Positions 1-8,455 of a DNA stretch of 64,000 nucleotides are shown piece by piece. Made by a program: the position numbers and the translations under genes. The DNA lies in NCBI RefSeq assembly GCF_031181705.1, contig NZ_JAPSKN010000001.1, positions 62,001 to 126,000 on the forward strand, written 5' to 3'. Position 1 is the first letter of the stretch; each line of letters starts with the position of its first letter. This DNA comes from Streptomyces sp. (lineage in GTDB: Bacteria; Actinomycetota; Actinomycetes; Streptomycetales; Streptomycetaceae). A model generated the notes under the pieces. That model did not search any database. It saw nothing but the letters and a program-made list of their open reading frames with translations, and was not told the DNA's origin.

Positions 1-681
1 GTCGCCACCCGGTACGGCATCCCGCGCGAACGCCAGGACGAGTTCGCCCTGCGCAGTCACCAGCGCGCCGCCGAGGCCCGCAAGAACGGCCACTTCGACG
101 ACGAACTGCTGCCCGTCGAGCGCCCCGACGGCGTGGTCGTCGACACCGACGAGTGCGTCCGCGAGGACACCTCGTACGAGAAGCTGTCCCGGCTGAAGCC
201 GGTCTTCCGGCAGGGTGGCACGGTCACCGCCGGCAACGCCTCCCCGATGAACGACGGCGCCGCCGGACTGCTGCTGGTCAGCGAGGAGGCGCTGAACGAC
301 CTGGGCCTGGAGTCCCTCGGCCGCTACGTCGCCGGCGCGTCCGCCGGCGTCCACCCCGACGTCATGGGCATCGGCCCGGTCCCCGCCACCCGCAAGGTCC
401 TGGCCCGGGCCGGCTGGGACATCGCCGACCTGCAGGAGGCCGAGTTCAACGAGGCGTTCGCCGCCCAGGCCCTGGCCTGCGTCGACCAGCTCGGCATCGA
501 CCCCGGCCTGGTCAACCCCAGCGGCGGCGCCATCGCCCTCGGCCACCCCCTGGGCTGCTCCGGCGCCCGCATCCTCACCACGCTGCTGCACCGCATGCGA
601 CGCACGGGGGCCGCCCGAGGGCTGGCCACGATGTGCGTCGGCGTCGGGCAGGGCAGCGCGGTGCTGGTCGAACGGCCCTGA
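1..681 (+). CDS. Acetyl-CoA acetyltransferase (thiolase), C-terminal part
   Basis: The reading frame is open from base 1, so the gene begins before the window; 226 residues remain of a usual 390-400. Thiolase joins or cleaves acyl-CoA units (two acetyl-CoA to acetoacetyl-CoA, or a beta-ketoacyl-CoA in degradation). The visible part has the family blocks GNASPMNDGAA, NEAFAAQ, NPSGGAIALGHPLGCSGAR (catalytic His) and, near the end, CVGVGQGS with the second catalytic Cys. The first catalytic Cys lies in the missing N-terminal part. The stop at 679-681 is followed by a 78-base gap before the next gene. Whether the role is degradative or biosynthetic cannot be told from this fragment. Confidence 0.93.
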   Translation, partial: VATRYGIPRERQDEFALRSHQRAAEARKNGHFDDELLPVERPDGVVVDTDECVREDTSYEKLSRLKPVFRQGGTVTAGNASPMNDGAAGLLLVSEEALNDLGLESLGRYVAGASAGVHPDVMGIGPVPATRKVLARAGWDIADLQEAEFNEAFAAQALACVDQLGIDPGLVNPSGGAIALGHPLGCSGARILTTLLHRMRRTGAARGLATMCVGVGQGSAVLVERP

Positions 682-759
682 GCCGCTCCGGACCGGCGGG
701 CCCATCAGGCGAGACGCCGCTTACCGCACCGGTTCGTTGCCCATAGCATCGGTGTTCGC

Positions 760-1533
760 ATGAACACCATGACGCTCTGGCACATCACCGGCTGGGAGTT
801 CGCCGCCCTGGCCTTCGCGGCCCTGCTCGTCGGCTTCTCCAAGACCGCCGTGAGCGGGGCCAACACCGTCAGCCTCGCCATCTTCGCCGCGGTGCTGCCG
901 GCCCGGGCCTCCACCGGCGTGCTGCTGCCGGTCCTGATCGCCGGGGACCTGCTCGCGGTCGCCACCTACCGGCGGCACGCGCACTGGCCCACGCTGTGGC
1001 GGCTGTTCCCCGCGGTCGCCGCCGGCGTCGTCGTCGGCACCGTGTTCCTGATGTGGGCGGACGACGCGATCGTACGGACCTCCATCGGCGTGATCCTGCT
1101 GCTGATGGCGGCCGTGACGGTGTACCGCAGGCGTACGGCGGACGCGGAGGAGGAGCCGGAGGCGGTCACCACCCGGCCGGGCCGCCTCAAGGCCCGCTCC
1201 TACGGTGTGCTGGGCGGCTTCACCACCATGGTCGCCAATGCGGGCGGGCCCGTGATGTCGATGTACCTGCTGTCGGCCGGCTTCCGCAAGCTCGGCTTCC
1301 TCGGCACCTCGGCGTTCTTCTTCCTGATCGTCAACGTCTCCAAGCTGCCCTTCAGCGCCGGCCTCGGCCTGATCGACGGCCGCTCCCTCCTGCTCGACCT
1401 GGCGCTCGTGGCGTTCGTCGTGCCCGGCGCGCTGCTCGGCAAGTGGGCCGTCGGCAAGATCGACCAACGGCTGTTCGAGCAGCTGGTCATCGCCGCGACC
1501 GTCGTCGGTGGACTGCAGCTCCTGCTGCGCTGA
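760..1533 (+). CDS. TauE/SafE (TSUP) family membrane permease
   Basis: A 257-residue polytopic membrane protein. The hydrophobic profile shows about seven to eight membrane segments, with the family's duplicated layout: an N-terminal half beginning LLVGFSKTAVSGAN and a C-terminal half beginning GVLGGFTTMVANAGGPVMSMYLL. A charged cytoplasmic loop (YRRRTADAEEEPE) separates them. The family exports or imports sulfite, organosulfonates and related anions; the substrate is not evident. The ATG at 760 has no clear ribosome site, and TAGCAT about 15 bases upstream could be a -10 box, so the message may be almost leaderless. An in-frame ATG at 769 is an alternative start. No neighbour points to sulfur metabolism. 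Confidence 0.85.
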   Translation: MNTMTLWHITGWEFAALAFAALLVGFSKTAVSGANTVSLAIFAAVLPARASTGVLLPVLIAGDLLAVATYRRHAHWPTLWRLFPAVAAGVVVGTVFLMWADDAIVRTSIGVILLLMAAVTVYRRRTADAEEEPEAVTTRPGRLKARSYGVLGGFTTMVANAGGPVMSMYLLSAGFRKLGFLGTSAFFFLIVNVSKLPFSAGLGLIDGRSLLLDLALVAFVVPGALLGKWAVGKIDQRLFEQLVIAATVVGGLQLLLR

Positions 1534-1541
1534 GCCCCGCG

Positions 1542-2345
1542 CTACCGCCTTCGCGCCCAGTCCCGCAGCAGCGCCGGCACGTCCGCGAACGAGTCGACCA
1601 CGTGGTCGGGCGTACCGTCGGCGGCGTCCAGCGCCTCCGGCTGGAACTTGCCGGTCCGCACGAGGACCCCGGTGATGCCGGCCCGCTGGGCCGCCAGGAC
1701 GTCGGACTCGACGTCGTCCCCGACCATCACGGCCTCGCCCGCGCCGACGCCGAGCCGGGAGAGGGCCGCCTCGAAGAACGCCCGGGCCGGTTTGCCCGTG
1801 ATCTCGGCCTCCACCCGCGCCGCCCGCTCCAGACCCGCCAGGAAGGCGCCCGAGTCCAGCCGCAGCCCCTCGGCCGTACGCCAGTACAGGTTGCGGTGCA
1901 TCGCCACCAGCCGCGCCCCGCGCTGCACCTGCCCGAAGGCCCGGTCGAGCGCCTCGTAGCCGAACTCGGGGCCGGCCCCGCCGAGCAGCACCACATCCGG
2001 CACGGCATCGCCGTCCGCGGGGTCGACGAGCGGCACCCCCTCCAGGTCCGCCGCGATGTCACCGCTGTTCAGCAGCGCGCACCGGGCACCGGGGGCGTGC
2101 GCGGCGAGATGGGCGGCGGTGGCCGCGGGCGCGGTCAGGACGTCCTCGGCGGACACCGGGAACCCCGTGTCCGCCAGCGTCCCGGCGATCGACGCCCGCG
2201 TCCGGGACGTCGTGTTCGTCACCAGCAGGACCGCGTATCCGGCCTCCCGGATCTCCCGCAACGCCTCGACGGCGCCGGGCAGCGGCCGCCACGAGACGGT
2301 CAGCACCCCGTCGATGTCCACCAGCACGGCACGCACGGACTCCAT
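1542..2345 (-). CDS. HAD-superfamily subclass IIA phosphatase
   Basis: A 267-residue haloacid-dehalogenase-type phosphohydrolase resembling NagD/LHPP. HAD motif I is at the N terminus (VLVDIDGVLT, nucleophile Asp and acid/base Asp), motif II is the Thr in LLVTNTTSRTR, and motifs III and IV are the Lys in ITGKPAR and the VMVGDDVESDVLAAQRAG block that binds magnesium. The cap lies between motifs II and III, as in class IIA. The substrate is probably a small sugar phosphate or nucleotide, but nothing here fixes it. The gene ends 9 bases from the convergent permease gene and faces away from cobK, sharing an 85-base divergent promoter region. Confidence 0.88.
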   Translation of the reverse strand: MESVRAVLVDIDGVLTVSWRPLPGAVEALREIREAGYAVLLVTNTTSRTRASIAGTLADTGFPVSAEDVLTAPAATAAHLAAHAPGARCALLNSGDIAADLEGVPLVDPADGDAVPDVVLLGGAGPEFGYEALDRAFGQVQRGARLVAMHRNLYWRTAEGLRLDSGAFLAGLERAARVEAEITGKPARAFFEAALSRLGVGAGEAVMVGDDVESDVLAAQRAGITGVLVRTGKFQPEALDAADGTPDHVVDSFADVPALLRDWARRR

Positions 2346-2430
2346 GCCAGGACCATAACCACCCAGGGCCGCGCCCGCGGGTCCGCACCCGCCCCGCCGT
2401 CCGCCGCACGGGACCTCGTACGCTCGACGC

Positions 2431-3180
2431 GTGTCCCCTCACGTCCTGATCCTCGGCGGCACGGCCGAGGCCCGTGCCCTTGCCGCCGCGTTGTCCGCCC
2501 GCCCCGGTGTCCGCGTCACCACGTCGCTCGCGGGGCGCGTGGCACGGCCGGGCGCGGTGGACGGCGAGGTGCGCTTCGGCGGCTTCGGCGGGGCCGAGGG
2601 GCTCGCCGGGTGGCTGCGGCGGGAAGGGGTGAGCGCGCTGGTCGACGCCACGCATCCCTTCGCGGAGTCGATCACGGCCAACGCGGTACGGGCCGCGGCT
2701 TCCACCGGGGTGCCGACGGTGGTGCTGCGCCGCCCGGGGTGGCGGCCCGGCCCGGGCGACCGCTGGCACCCGGTCCCCTCACTGGACGCGGCGGCAAACC
2801 TGCTGCCCGGTCTGGGCCGCCGGGTGTTCCTCACCACCGGGCGCCTCGGCCTCGCCTCGTTCGCGCACCTGACCCAACTGCGCTTCGTGGTGCGGTCGGT
2901 GGATCCCCCCGAGCCGCCGATGCCGCCCGACACGCGCGTACTGCTGGCCCGGGGCCCGTTCACGGTGCCCGGCGAGACGGCCCTGCTGCGGGAACACCGC
3001 GTCGACGTCCTGGTGACCAAGGACAGCGGGGGAGCGGCCACGGCGGCCAAGCTGACCGCGGCGCGGGGCCTCGGGCTGCCGGTGGTGGTGGTCGGCCGGC
3101 CACCCCTGCCGGACGGCGTGCCGGCGGTCCCCGACGTGGAGAGCGTGCTGGAGCGGCTGGGGTACGGCGGGGCGGTCTGA
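2431..3180 (+). CDS. cobK: Precorrin-6A reductase
   Basis: A 249-residue NAD(P)H-dependent reductase of corrin-ring synthesis that reduces precorrin-6A (or its cobalt form) to dihydro-precorrin-6. Recognised by the nucleotide-binding start LILGGTAEARALA, the DATHPFA block near residue 72, and the C-terminal LVTKDSGG block followed by PVVVVGRPP; the length matches CobK/CbiJ. GTG start. TACGCT ends about 7 bases before the GTG and no ribosome site is seen, so a leaderless message is possible. cobF lies 2.3 kb away on the other strand; the other cob genes must be elsewhere. No cobalamin riboswitch could be recognised upstream. Confidence 0.9.
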   Translation: MSPHVLILGGTAEARALAAALSARPGVRVTTSLAGRVARPGAVDGEVRFGGFGGAEGLAGWLRREGVSALVDATHPFAESITANAVRAAASTGVPTVVLRRPGWRPGPGDRWHPVPSLDAAANLLPGLGRRVFLTTGRLGLASFAHLTQLRFVVRSVDPPEPPMPPDTRVLLARGPFTVPGETALLREHRVDVLVTKDSGGAATAAKLTAARGLGLPVVVVGRPPLPDGVPAVPDVESVLERLGYGGAV

Positions 3181-3190
3181 GGACCGTGTG

Positions 3191-3274
3191 ACGGCAGTAC
3201 GGCAGCACAACTGTCCGGCAGTACGGCAGTACGGCTGTCCGGCAGTACGGCTGTCCGGCAGTTCGGCTGTCCGG
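3191..3274. repeat. Short tandem repeat, 16-bp unit
   Basis: The unit ACGGCTGTCCGGCAGT occurs at 3231-3246 and 3247-3262, followed by a partial copy at 3263-3274. Degenerate copies and extra GGCAGTACGG fragments precede them from 3191. It fills the gap between the convergent cobK and exporter genes, just past both stops. It is not part of a gene; slippage-made intergenic sequence is the simplest reading. Confidence 0.85.
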
Positions 3275-3290
3275 GGCGCGCTGGGGGGCG

Positions 3291-5366
3291 TCAGGCCGCG
3301 CTCGTCGCCGGGGACTTCGCCGGCCTGGCCGGCAGGCCTCGGCTCAGGTCCTCCACCAGCAGCCGTTTCGCGATCGCGTCGACCGCGATGCGCAGGTCGC
3401 TGTCCGAGGGGCGGCCGACGTCCCGTCCCAGCCGGTCCTCCAGCCACGCCGCCCAGGCCCTGCTGATCACCGCGGCCTCCCGGGCGCCCGCCTCCGTGTG
3501 GGAGAACAGCGCGCCGCTGCGGGTGAGGAACCCCTCCTCCACCATCCGCTCGAAGACCGGCAGCAGCACCTCCGGCGGCATCCGGCGCCGCGCGGCGATC
3601 AACCCGAGGCTGGCGTGCCCGACCATGCGCGTGAACAGCTCCACCTGCATCACGGCCCACGCCCCGGCCACGTCCAGCCGGGTGTCGGACTCCACGACGA
3701 TCCGGCGCGTGGTGTCCAGGTCCGTACCGCCGATGATCTTCCCGACGGCGGCCTCCAGCACCCGCCGGGAGTCCGCGCCGTGCGGCGAGGCGAACCCCTC
3801 GCCCAGATCGGTCGACCCGGTCCGCGCGGTGTCGCGCAGCCGGACCTGCTTGAGGAACAGGGCGACGACAAAGCCCAGGACGGCGACCGGCACGGTCCAC
3901 AGGAACACGGTCTGCAGCGTGTCCGCGTAGGCGTCGACGATCGGCGCCGCCGTGGCCGACGGCAGCTCGTGCACGCCCTCGGGGCTGGTCGCCGCCCGGC
4001 CGACGGTGGCCGGGTCCACCTCACCGGCCCGCGCGGCGCCCGCGAGGCCCTCGCGCAGGTTGGACGCCAGCGCGTTGGTGTAGATCGTGCCGAACACGGC
4101 CGTGCCGAACGAACTGCCCAGCGTACGGAAGAAGGTGACGCCGGAGGTGGCGGTCCCGAGGTCGGCGTAGTCGACGGTGTTCTGCACCGCGATCGTCAGC
4201 ACCTGCATGCTCAGCCCGATGCCGGTGCCCAGCACGAACATGTAGAGGGACTCAAGGCCCGCGCCCGTGCCCGGACCCATCAGGGACATCAGGTACAGGC
4301 CGAGGCCCATCACCAGCGAGCCGACGATCGGGAAGAGACGGTAGCGGCCGGTCCTGCCGACCACGGTGCCGCTGAACACCGACGCGATGAGCAGCCCCGC
4401 CACCATCGGCAGCGTCCGCACGCCGGACACCGTGGCCGAGTCGCCGTCGACGTACTGCAGGTAGGTCGGCAGGTACGTCAGCGCGCCGAGCATCGCGAAC
4501 CCGACGACGAAGCTCAGCACCGAGCAGACAGTGAACACCGGGTTGGCGAACAGCCGCAGGGGCAGCATCGGTTCGCGCGCCCGGGCCTCCACCCGGCAGA
4601 ACAGCGCGAGCGCGACGACACCGCCCACGAACAGCCCGATGATCACGCCCGAGCCCCAGGCGTACTCGTTGCCGCCCCAACTCGTCGCCAGGATCAGCGC
4701 GCCGGCGCCGACCGCGACCAGCGCGATGCCCAGGTAGTCGATGACGGGCCGGCTTGCCGCCTTGACCACCGGAATGGTCCGGGCCGCCGCCGCGACGACC
4801 GCGATCGCGATGGGCACGTTGACGTAGAACGCCCAGCGCCAGGTCAGATGGTCGGTGAACAGCCCGCCCAGCAGCGGCCCCACGACGGTGGCGACCCCGA
4901 ACACCGCGCCGATCGCGCCCTGGTACTTGCCGCGCTCCCGCAGCGGGATCACGTCCGCGATCAGCGCCATGGACGTGACCATGAGCCCGCCCGCGCCGAT
5001 GCCCTGCATCGCCCGCCAGGCGATCAGCAGCGACATGTTCGTGGCCAGACCGCACAGGAACGAGCCCGTGATGAACACGATCGCCGAGACCTGGAAGACC
5101 AGCTTGCGGCCGAACAGATCGCCGAACTTGCCGACCAGCACGGTCGCGACGGTCTCCGCGAGGAGGTACGAGGTGACCACCCACGACATGTGCTCCGCGC
5201 CGCCGAGGTCCGACACGATGGTCGGCAGGGCGGTGCCGACGATGGTCTGGTCGAGCGCCGCGAGCAGCATGCCCAGCGTGATCGTCACGAAGACGACGTT
5301 GCGGCGCCGGGTGTCCAGCACCGGGGGCTGGGAGGCGGGCGGTGCGGTTTCCTCCACGACGGTCAC
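3291..5366 (-). CDS. DHA2-family (14-TM) multidrug exporter with C-terminal winged-helix-like domain
   Basis: A 691-residue major-facilitator antiporter of the EmrB/QacA type, expected to expel drugs or small metabolites in exchange for protons. The N terminus has [17 protein letters not shown] (motif D1) and [10 protein letters not shown] (motif A). About 14 membrane segments follow to near residue 510. The last ~170 residues are soluble and predicted helical, with blocks such as [20 protein letters not shown] and [12 protein letters not shown] resembling a MarR-type winged helix. GTG at 5366 was chosen because GAAGGTG lies 6 bases before it; the open frame runs further upstream, but that part does not resemble the family. 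No dedicated regulator gene is adjacent. Confidence 0.88.
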   Translation of the reverse strand: MTVVEETAPPASQPPVLDTRRRNVVFVTITLGMLLAALDQTIVGTALPTIVSDLGGAEHMSWVVTSYLLAETVATVLVGKFGDLFGRKLVFQVSAIVFITGSFLCGLATNMSLLIAWRAMQGIGAGGLMVTSMALIADVIPLRERGKYQGAIGAVFGVATVVGPLLGGLFTDHLTWRWAFYVNVPIAIAVVAAAARTIPVVKAASRPVIDYLGIALVAVGAGALILATSWGGNEYAWGSGVIIGLFVGGVVALALFCRVEARAREPMLPLRLFANPVFTVCSVLSFVVGFAMLGALTYLPTYLQYVDGDSATVSGVRTLPMVAGLLIASVFSGTVVGRTGRYRLFPIVGSLVMGLGLYLMSLMGPGTGAGLESLYMFVLGTGIGLSMQVLTIAVQNTVDYADLGTATSGVTFFRTLGSSFGTAVFGTIYTNALASNLREGLAGAARAGEVDPATVGRAATSPEGVHELPSATAAPIVDAYADTLQTVFLWTVPVAVLGFVVALFLKQVRLRDTARTGSTDLGEGFASPHGADSRRVLEAAVGKIIGGTDLDTTRRIVVESDTRLDVAGAWAVMQVELFTRMVGHASLGLIAARRRMPPEVLLPVFERMVEEGFLTRSGALFSHTEAGAREAAVISRAWAAWLEDRLGRDVGRPSDSDLRIAVDAIAKRLLVEDLSRGLPARPAKSPATSAA

Positions 5367-5447
5367 GTCGTCACCTTCACACCTGTGGGCTACGTGCGCA
5401 TGCCAGAACGTCCGCACGGGTGCCCGGTGTCGTGCGCCCCGGTCGGG

Positions 5448-6218
5448 TCAGTCCCGGGGGTGGCGGCGCAGCAGATACGTGTCCATGATCCAGCCCTTGC
5501 GCTCCCGGGCCTCGGCGCGCAGCCGCTCGATGCGGGGAGCGGCCTCGGCGATCGGGCCGGAGACCAGGATCTCGTCCGGGGTGCCGATGTAGGCGCCCCA
5601 GTAGATCTCGACGTCCTCGTCCGCGTACCGGCGGAACGTCTGGTGCGCGTCGAGCATCACCACCACGTCGTCCACGTCCCGCGGGAAGCCCTCCGCGAGC
5701 CGCCGTCCCGTGGTGATCTGCACCGGGCGGGCGACGCGGTTGAGGCCCGTGCGGTGCCGCGCCACGAGCGCCGAGACACTGCTGATGCCGGGCACGACGT
5801 CGTAGGCGAACGCGACGGCGCCGCGCTCCAGCACCTCCTCCAGGATCGCCAGGGTGCTGTCGTACAGCGAGGGGTCGCCCCACACCAGGAACGCGCCGGT
5901 CTGGTCCTCGCCGAGTTCCCCGGCGATCAGCCGCTCGTAGATGTCGGCCCGGGCGCTGCGCCAGTCCCCGACGGCGGGGGAGTAGGCGGCACCGCCGGCG
6001 CGCCGGTCGCGCTCCGGGTCCCGCGCCTCGACGACCCGGTAGGTGCCGTGCGGAACGTGCGTGTCGAGCATGTCCCGCCGCAGTCCGGTGAGGTCCGCCT
6101 TCACCTCGCCCTTGTCGAGGATGAAGAACACGTCCGTGCTCCGCATCGCCCTGACCGCCTGGAGGGTGAGCTGGTCGGGGTCGCCCGCGCCGATACCGAT
6201 GACATGAATCTTTCGCAC
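5448..6218 (-). CDS. cobF: Precorrin-6A synthase (deacetylating)
   Basis: A 256-residue SAM-dependent methyltransferase of the aerobic cobalamin path. It methylates precorrin-5 at C-1 with loss of the acetyl group, giving precorrin-6A, the substrate of the nearby cobK product. The tetrapyrrole methylase fold shows in the start RKIHVIGIGAGDPDQLTLQA, then FLVWGDPSLYDST, VVPGISSVSALVARH and the C-terminal ERKGWIMDTYLLRRHP. GTG at 6218 gives the usual family length; the frame continues upstream only through unrelated sequence antisense to the next gene. cobF implies the oxygen-dependent route. About 80 bases separate it from the exporter start. Confidence 0.92.
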   Translation of the reverse strand: MRKIHVIGIGAGDPDQLTLQAVRAMRSTDVFFILDKGEVKADLTGLRRDMLDTHVPHGTYRVVEARDPERDRRAGGAAYSPAVGDWRSARADIYERLIAGELGEDQTGAFLVWGDPSLYDSTLAILEEVLERGAVAFAYDVVPGISSVSALVARHRTGLNRVARPVQITTGRRLAEGFPRDVDDVVVMLDAHQTFRRYADEDVEIYWGAYIGTPDEILVSGPIAEAAPRIERLRAEARERKGWIMDTYLLRRHPRD

Positions 6219-6417
6219 GCCCCGAGTCTGCCGCACGGGCCGGGGCGGCCCTCCACCGCGTCCCGGGTCGGTCAAGGTCCCGGGTGGTGCGCGGGCGAGC
6301 GGGTGGTCCCGCGCCGTGTCCCGAGAGGCCCCGGCCCCCGCCCCGCCCCGGTCGGCTCGGTCGTCCGCCCCTGCCGGTACCGGTCGGTTCAGCCGTCCGC
6401 CCCCGGTCCCGGCCGGT

Positions 6418-6951
6418 TCAACCGCCCGCGCCGCGCAGTCGGGGTGCCCGCGCTGCCGCGTCCACGGCCCGGCCCTCCCGCTCGACCTCCCCGGCCAGTT
6501 CCCGAGCCCAGGCGGCGACGGTCTCGACGTCGATGCCGTGCGGCCGGTCCCGCCCGGAGTCCGAGACCCACGCCACGGCCGCGCCCGCACCGCGCCGCAG
6601 CAGCCGGGCGCCCCCGGTGAGGTTGCCGCGGGCGGCGTGCGTCAGGCCCACCGCGAGCTGGGCCAGGCCGCGCCACAGCTCCCGTTCCTCCTCGGGACCC
6701 GCCTTCCACGCGTCCTCGAAGACCTCGTGCGCGTGGAACGGTTTCCCCTCGTCCAGCAGCCGCTGCGCCTCGGTCACGGTCTCCTCGGGCGCGCGGACCA
6801 CGCCCTCCGGCTGCCGGGGCACACCGTCCGCCCCGTACGGCAGGGGCCGGCCGAGACCGTCCCGCGGCCGGGCGTTGCGGGCCCGGCCCTCCGTGTCGCG
6901 GTCCCGCGCGCCGCCCGGCCGGTCCGAGTACGTCTCTCCTGTGCTGCCCAT
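6418..6951 (-). CDS. DUF309 domain protein
   Basis: A 177-residue soluble protein. The DUF309 signature is clear near residues 70-110: EGKPFHAHEVFEDAWK, then ELWRGLAQLAVGLTHAARGN. The family is all-helical and of unknown biochemical role. The Arg- and Asp-rich N-terminal 50 residues are low in complexity. The ATG at 6951 has no obvious ribosome site before it. It lies upstream of cobF on the same strand but 200 bases apart, so co-transcription is uncertain. The 200-base gap is rich in degenerate repeats around GGTCGGTTCAGCCGTCCG and shows nothing else. Confidence 0.82.
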   Translation of the reverse strand: MGSTGETYSDRPGGARDRDTEGRARNARPRDGLGRPLPYGADGVPRQPEGVVRAPEETVTEAQRLLDEGKPFHAHEVFEDAWKAGPEEERELWRGLAQLAVGLTHAARGNLTGGARLLRRGAGAAVAWVSDSGRDRPHGIDVETVAAWARELAGEVEREGRAVDAAARAPRLRGAGG

Positions 6952-7001
6952 ACGCCGATTGTCCCGCCCGGGCCGCTTTCGGCGCGGCCAGGGGTGTGGG
7001 G

Positions 7002-7034
7002 TAAAGTGCTGTTCGCGCGATCACGCGGCTCACC
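7002..7034 (+). promoter_or_regulatory. Probable promoter -10 and conserved leader of tRNA-Pro copy 1
   Basis: TAAAGT (7002-7007) could be the -10 box. It is followed by GCGCGATCACGCGG (7015-7028) and a conserved TCACC. The same 14-mer begins exactly 35 bases before the second tRNA-Pro (50818-50831), where TAGGGT occupies the -10 position. Conservation outside the mature tRNA points to a functional promoter or processing leader. No good -35 box is seen. Confidence 0.5.
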
Positions 7035-7049
7035 GCGGGTGGCGCGCAC

Positions 7050-7123
<74 letters not shown>

Positions 7124-7131
7124 CGGTGCGG

Positions 7132-7168
7132 AAGGTCCTCGCAGGCGGATGCCCGCGAGGGCCTTTTT
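7132..7168 (+). terminator. Rho-independent terminator after tRNA-Pro
   Basis: AGGTCCTCGC (7133-7142) pairs with GCGAGGGCCT (7155-7164) with one G-T pair. The loop has 12 bases and a run of five T follows at 7164-7168. It begins nine bases after the tRNA, the usual arrangement. Confidence 0.85.
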
Positions 7169-7249
7169 CTGGTCCAGCCGGCGGTGGTACACGCCGGGAG
7201 CCGGTTTCCCGAGGAACCACAGGGGCACGTGGGCGAGGCCGTCCCCCCC

Positions 7250-7440
7250 CGCGTCACCCCCTGCTCGCAGCCCCGCGCCGCCGACCCGGTGCGCAGCGTG
7301 ATGTCCAGGCTGAGCTGGATGCCCGCGCCGACCTCCCCGAGGGCCGCCACCTGCTCCAGCACCGTCACGCGACACCCGTTGCGCCCGAGGGCGAGCGGCG
7401 GCCGGCCCGCCGATCCCGGCCCCGGCCACGAGCGCGTGGC
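7250..7440 (-). pseudogene. Remnant of an FAD-dependent aromatic monooxygenase, N-terminal fragment
   Basis: Read on the minus strand, one frame gives ALVAGAGIGGPAA, the Rossmann start of a flavoprotein hydroxylase. After a frameshift near 7395 the next frame continues LALGRNGCRVTVLEQ and AALGEVGAGIQLS, the expected second part of the FAD site in salicylate/3-hydroxybenzoate-type monooxygenases. The match fades after about 60 residues, and the remaining 300 or more residues of the family are absent. Runs of eight C at about 7242-7250 and near 7475 lie around the remnant. It is a truncated, frameshifted relic beside the tRNA; a sequencing error could explain the shift but not the missing body. 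Confidence 0.65.
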
Positions 7441-7704
7441 GCGTGCGTCCCGGCCCGCTTCCATGAGTCCTCCCCCCCCCGTGAGGCGCGTCGGATCATC
7501 GCCGTCCGCTGTCCGCCCTCCACTGCCCCGCGGCCCGTCGCCACCAGGCGCGGGAAGCGGCTCCCACTGTCTCCCTTCTCATGGGGCGAGAGGCGGTCCC
7601 GGACAGGTCATGCTCGGTACCCCGCCCCCCGCCGGCCGCCCCGGGATGGTAGAAGCGGGCATGACCCTTTCGATCTTTCCGCCCCGCCGTCCGGCCGGTG
7701 CCCG
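7441..7704. other. Intergenic stretch without a recognisable gene
   Basis: Between the flavoprotein relic and the Nudix gene. It contains an eight-C run near 7475. GATGGTAGAAG and an ATG near 7661 open only a short frame that ends inside the Nudix start. Nothing here could be supported as a gene. Confidence 0.5.
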
Positions 7705-8382
7705 ATGACCGCCGGTATCGACACGCCCGACCGCAGGGGCCGCACCGGACTCGACCGCACCGGCCGGGACCTCACCGGCAACCCCCGTGTCAGAGTCCGC
7801 GACGTGAAACTCCTGTCCAGCCACTGGTACGTCGAACGGACCACGACCTTCGACTTCCGGCACGCCGACGGCACTTGGAGCACCCAGGAACGCGAGACGC
7901 ACGACCGGGGCAACGGGGCCACCATGCTCCTCTACGACGCCGCCCGCGAAACCGTCCTGCTCACCCGCCAGTTCCGCTTCCCCGCGTACGTCAACGGGCA
8001 CCCCGACGGCATGCTCGTGGAGACGCCGGGCGGTCTGCTCGACGAGGAGGACGAGCACCCGGAGGTGGCGGTCCGGCGCGAGGTCGTGGAGGAGACCGGC
8101 CACACCATCGGCGAGGTCCGGCACCTCTTCGACGTCTACATGAGCCCCGGCTCGGTCACCGAACGCGTCAGCTTCTACGCCGCCGCCTACGGCCCGTCGA
8201 CCCGCACCCACGAGGGCGGCGGCCTCGGCGAGGAGGGCGAGGACATCGAGATCCTCGAACTGCCCTTCCGCCGGGCCCTGGAGATGATCCGCACCGGTGA
8301 GATCGCCGACGCCAAGACGATCATGCTGCTGCAGTGGGCGGCACTGGAGGGGCCGTTCGCCCCGGGCGCCCCGCGTCCTTGA
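7705..8382 (+). CDS. Nudix hydrolase, GDP-mannose/ADP-ribose pyrophosphatase-like
   Basis: A 225-residue hydrolase expected to split a nucleoside diphosphate sugar into NMP and sugar phosphate. The N-terminal ~50 residues form the extra strand region typical of NudK/ADP-ribose pyrophosphatases (VKLLSSHWYVERTTTFDF). The Nudix box core REVVEETGHTIGEV is near residues 130-143, followed by FDVYMSPGSVTERVSFYAA. Downstream, EDIEILELPFRRALEMIRTGEI is characteristic of the NudK group. The ATG at 7705 gives the family start; the ribosome site is weak. The following aldo/keto reductase starts 73 bases later and may be co-transcribed. Confidence 0.88.
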   Translation: MTAGIDTPDRRGRTGLDRTGRDLTGNPRVRVRDVKLLSSHWYVERTTTFDFRHADGTWSTQERETHDRGNGATMLLYDAARETVLLTRQFRFPAYVNGHPDGMLVETPGGLLDEEDEHPEVAVRREVVEETGHTIGEVRHLFDVYMSPGSVTERVSFYAAAYGPSTRTHEGGGLGEEGEDIEILELPFRRALEMIRTGEIADAKTIMLLQWAALEGPFAPGAPRP

Positions 8383-8455
8383 CCTGGAGCGCACTTCAGC
8401 AGGAAGACTCCCGTGCCGTGCCCCGAGGCCCGGGGCGCGCACGGGAGGAGCAGCC

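Noticed and set aside
2346-2430. Cobalamin riboswitch before cobK
   Set aside because: The 85-base gap is too short for the known structure and lacks a recognisable B12 box; the same holds for the region before cobF.
996-3191. A 731-residue plus-strand reading frame across the TSUP and HAD genes
   Set aside because: Arg/Pro/Gly-rich composition, antisense to or in another frame of clearly recognised proteins; a normal shadow in high-GC DNA.
3191-3274. CRISPR-like array
   Set aside because: The units are only 16 bases with no unique spacers and no cas genes nearby.
3498-6620. A 1040-residue plus-strand frame over the exporter and cobF
   Set aside because: Antisense shadow with very high Arg, His and Gln content and no domain pattern.
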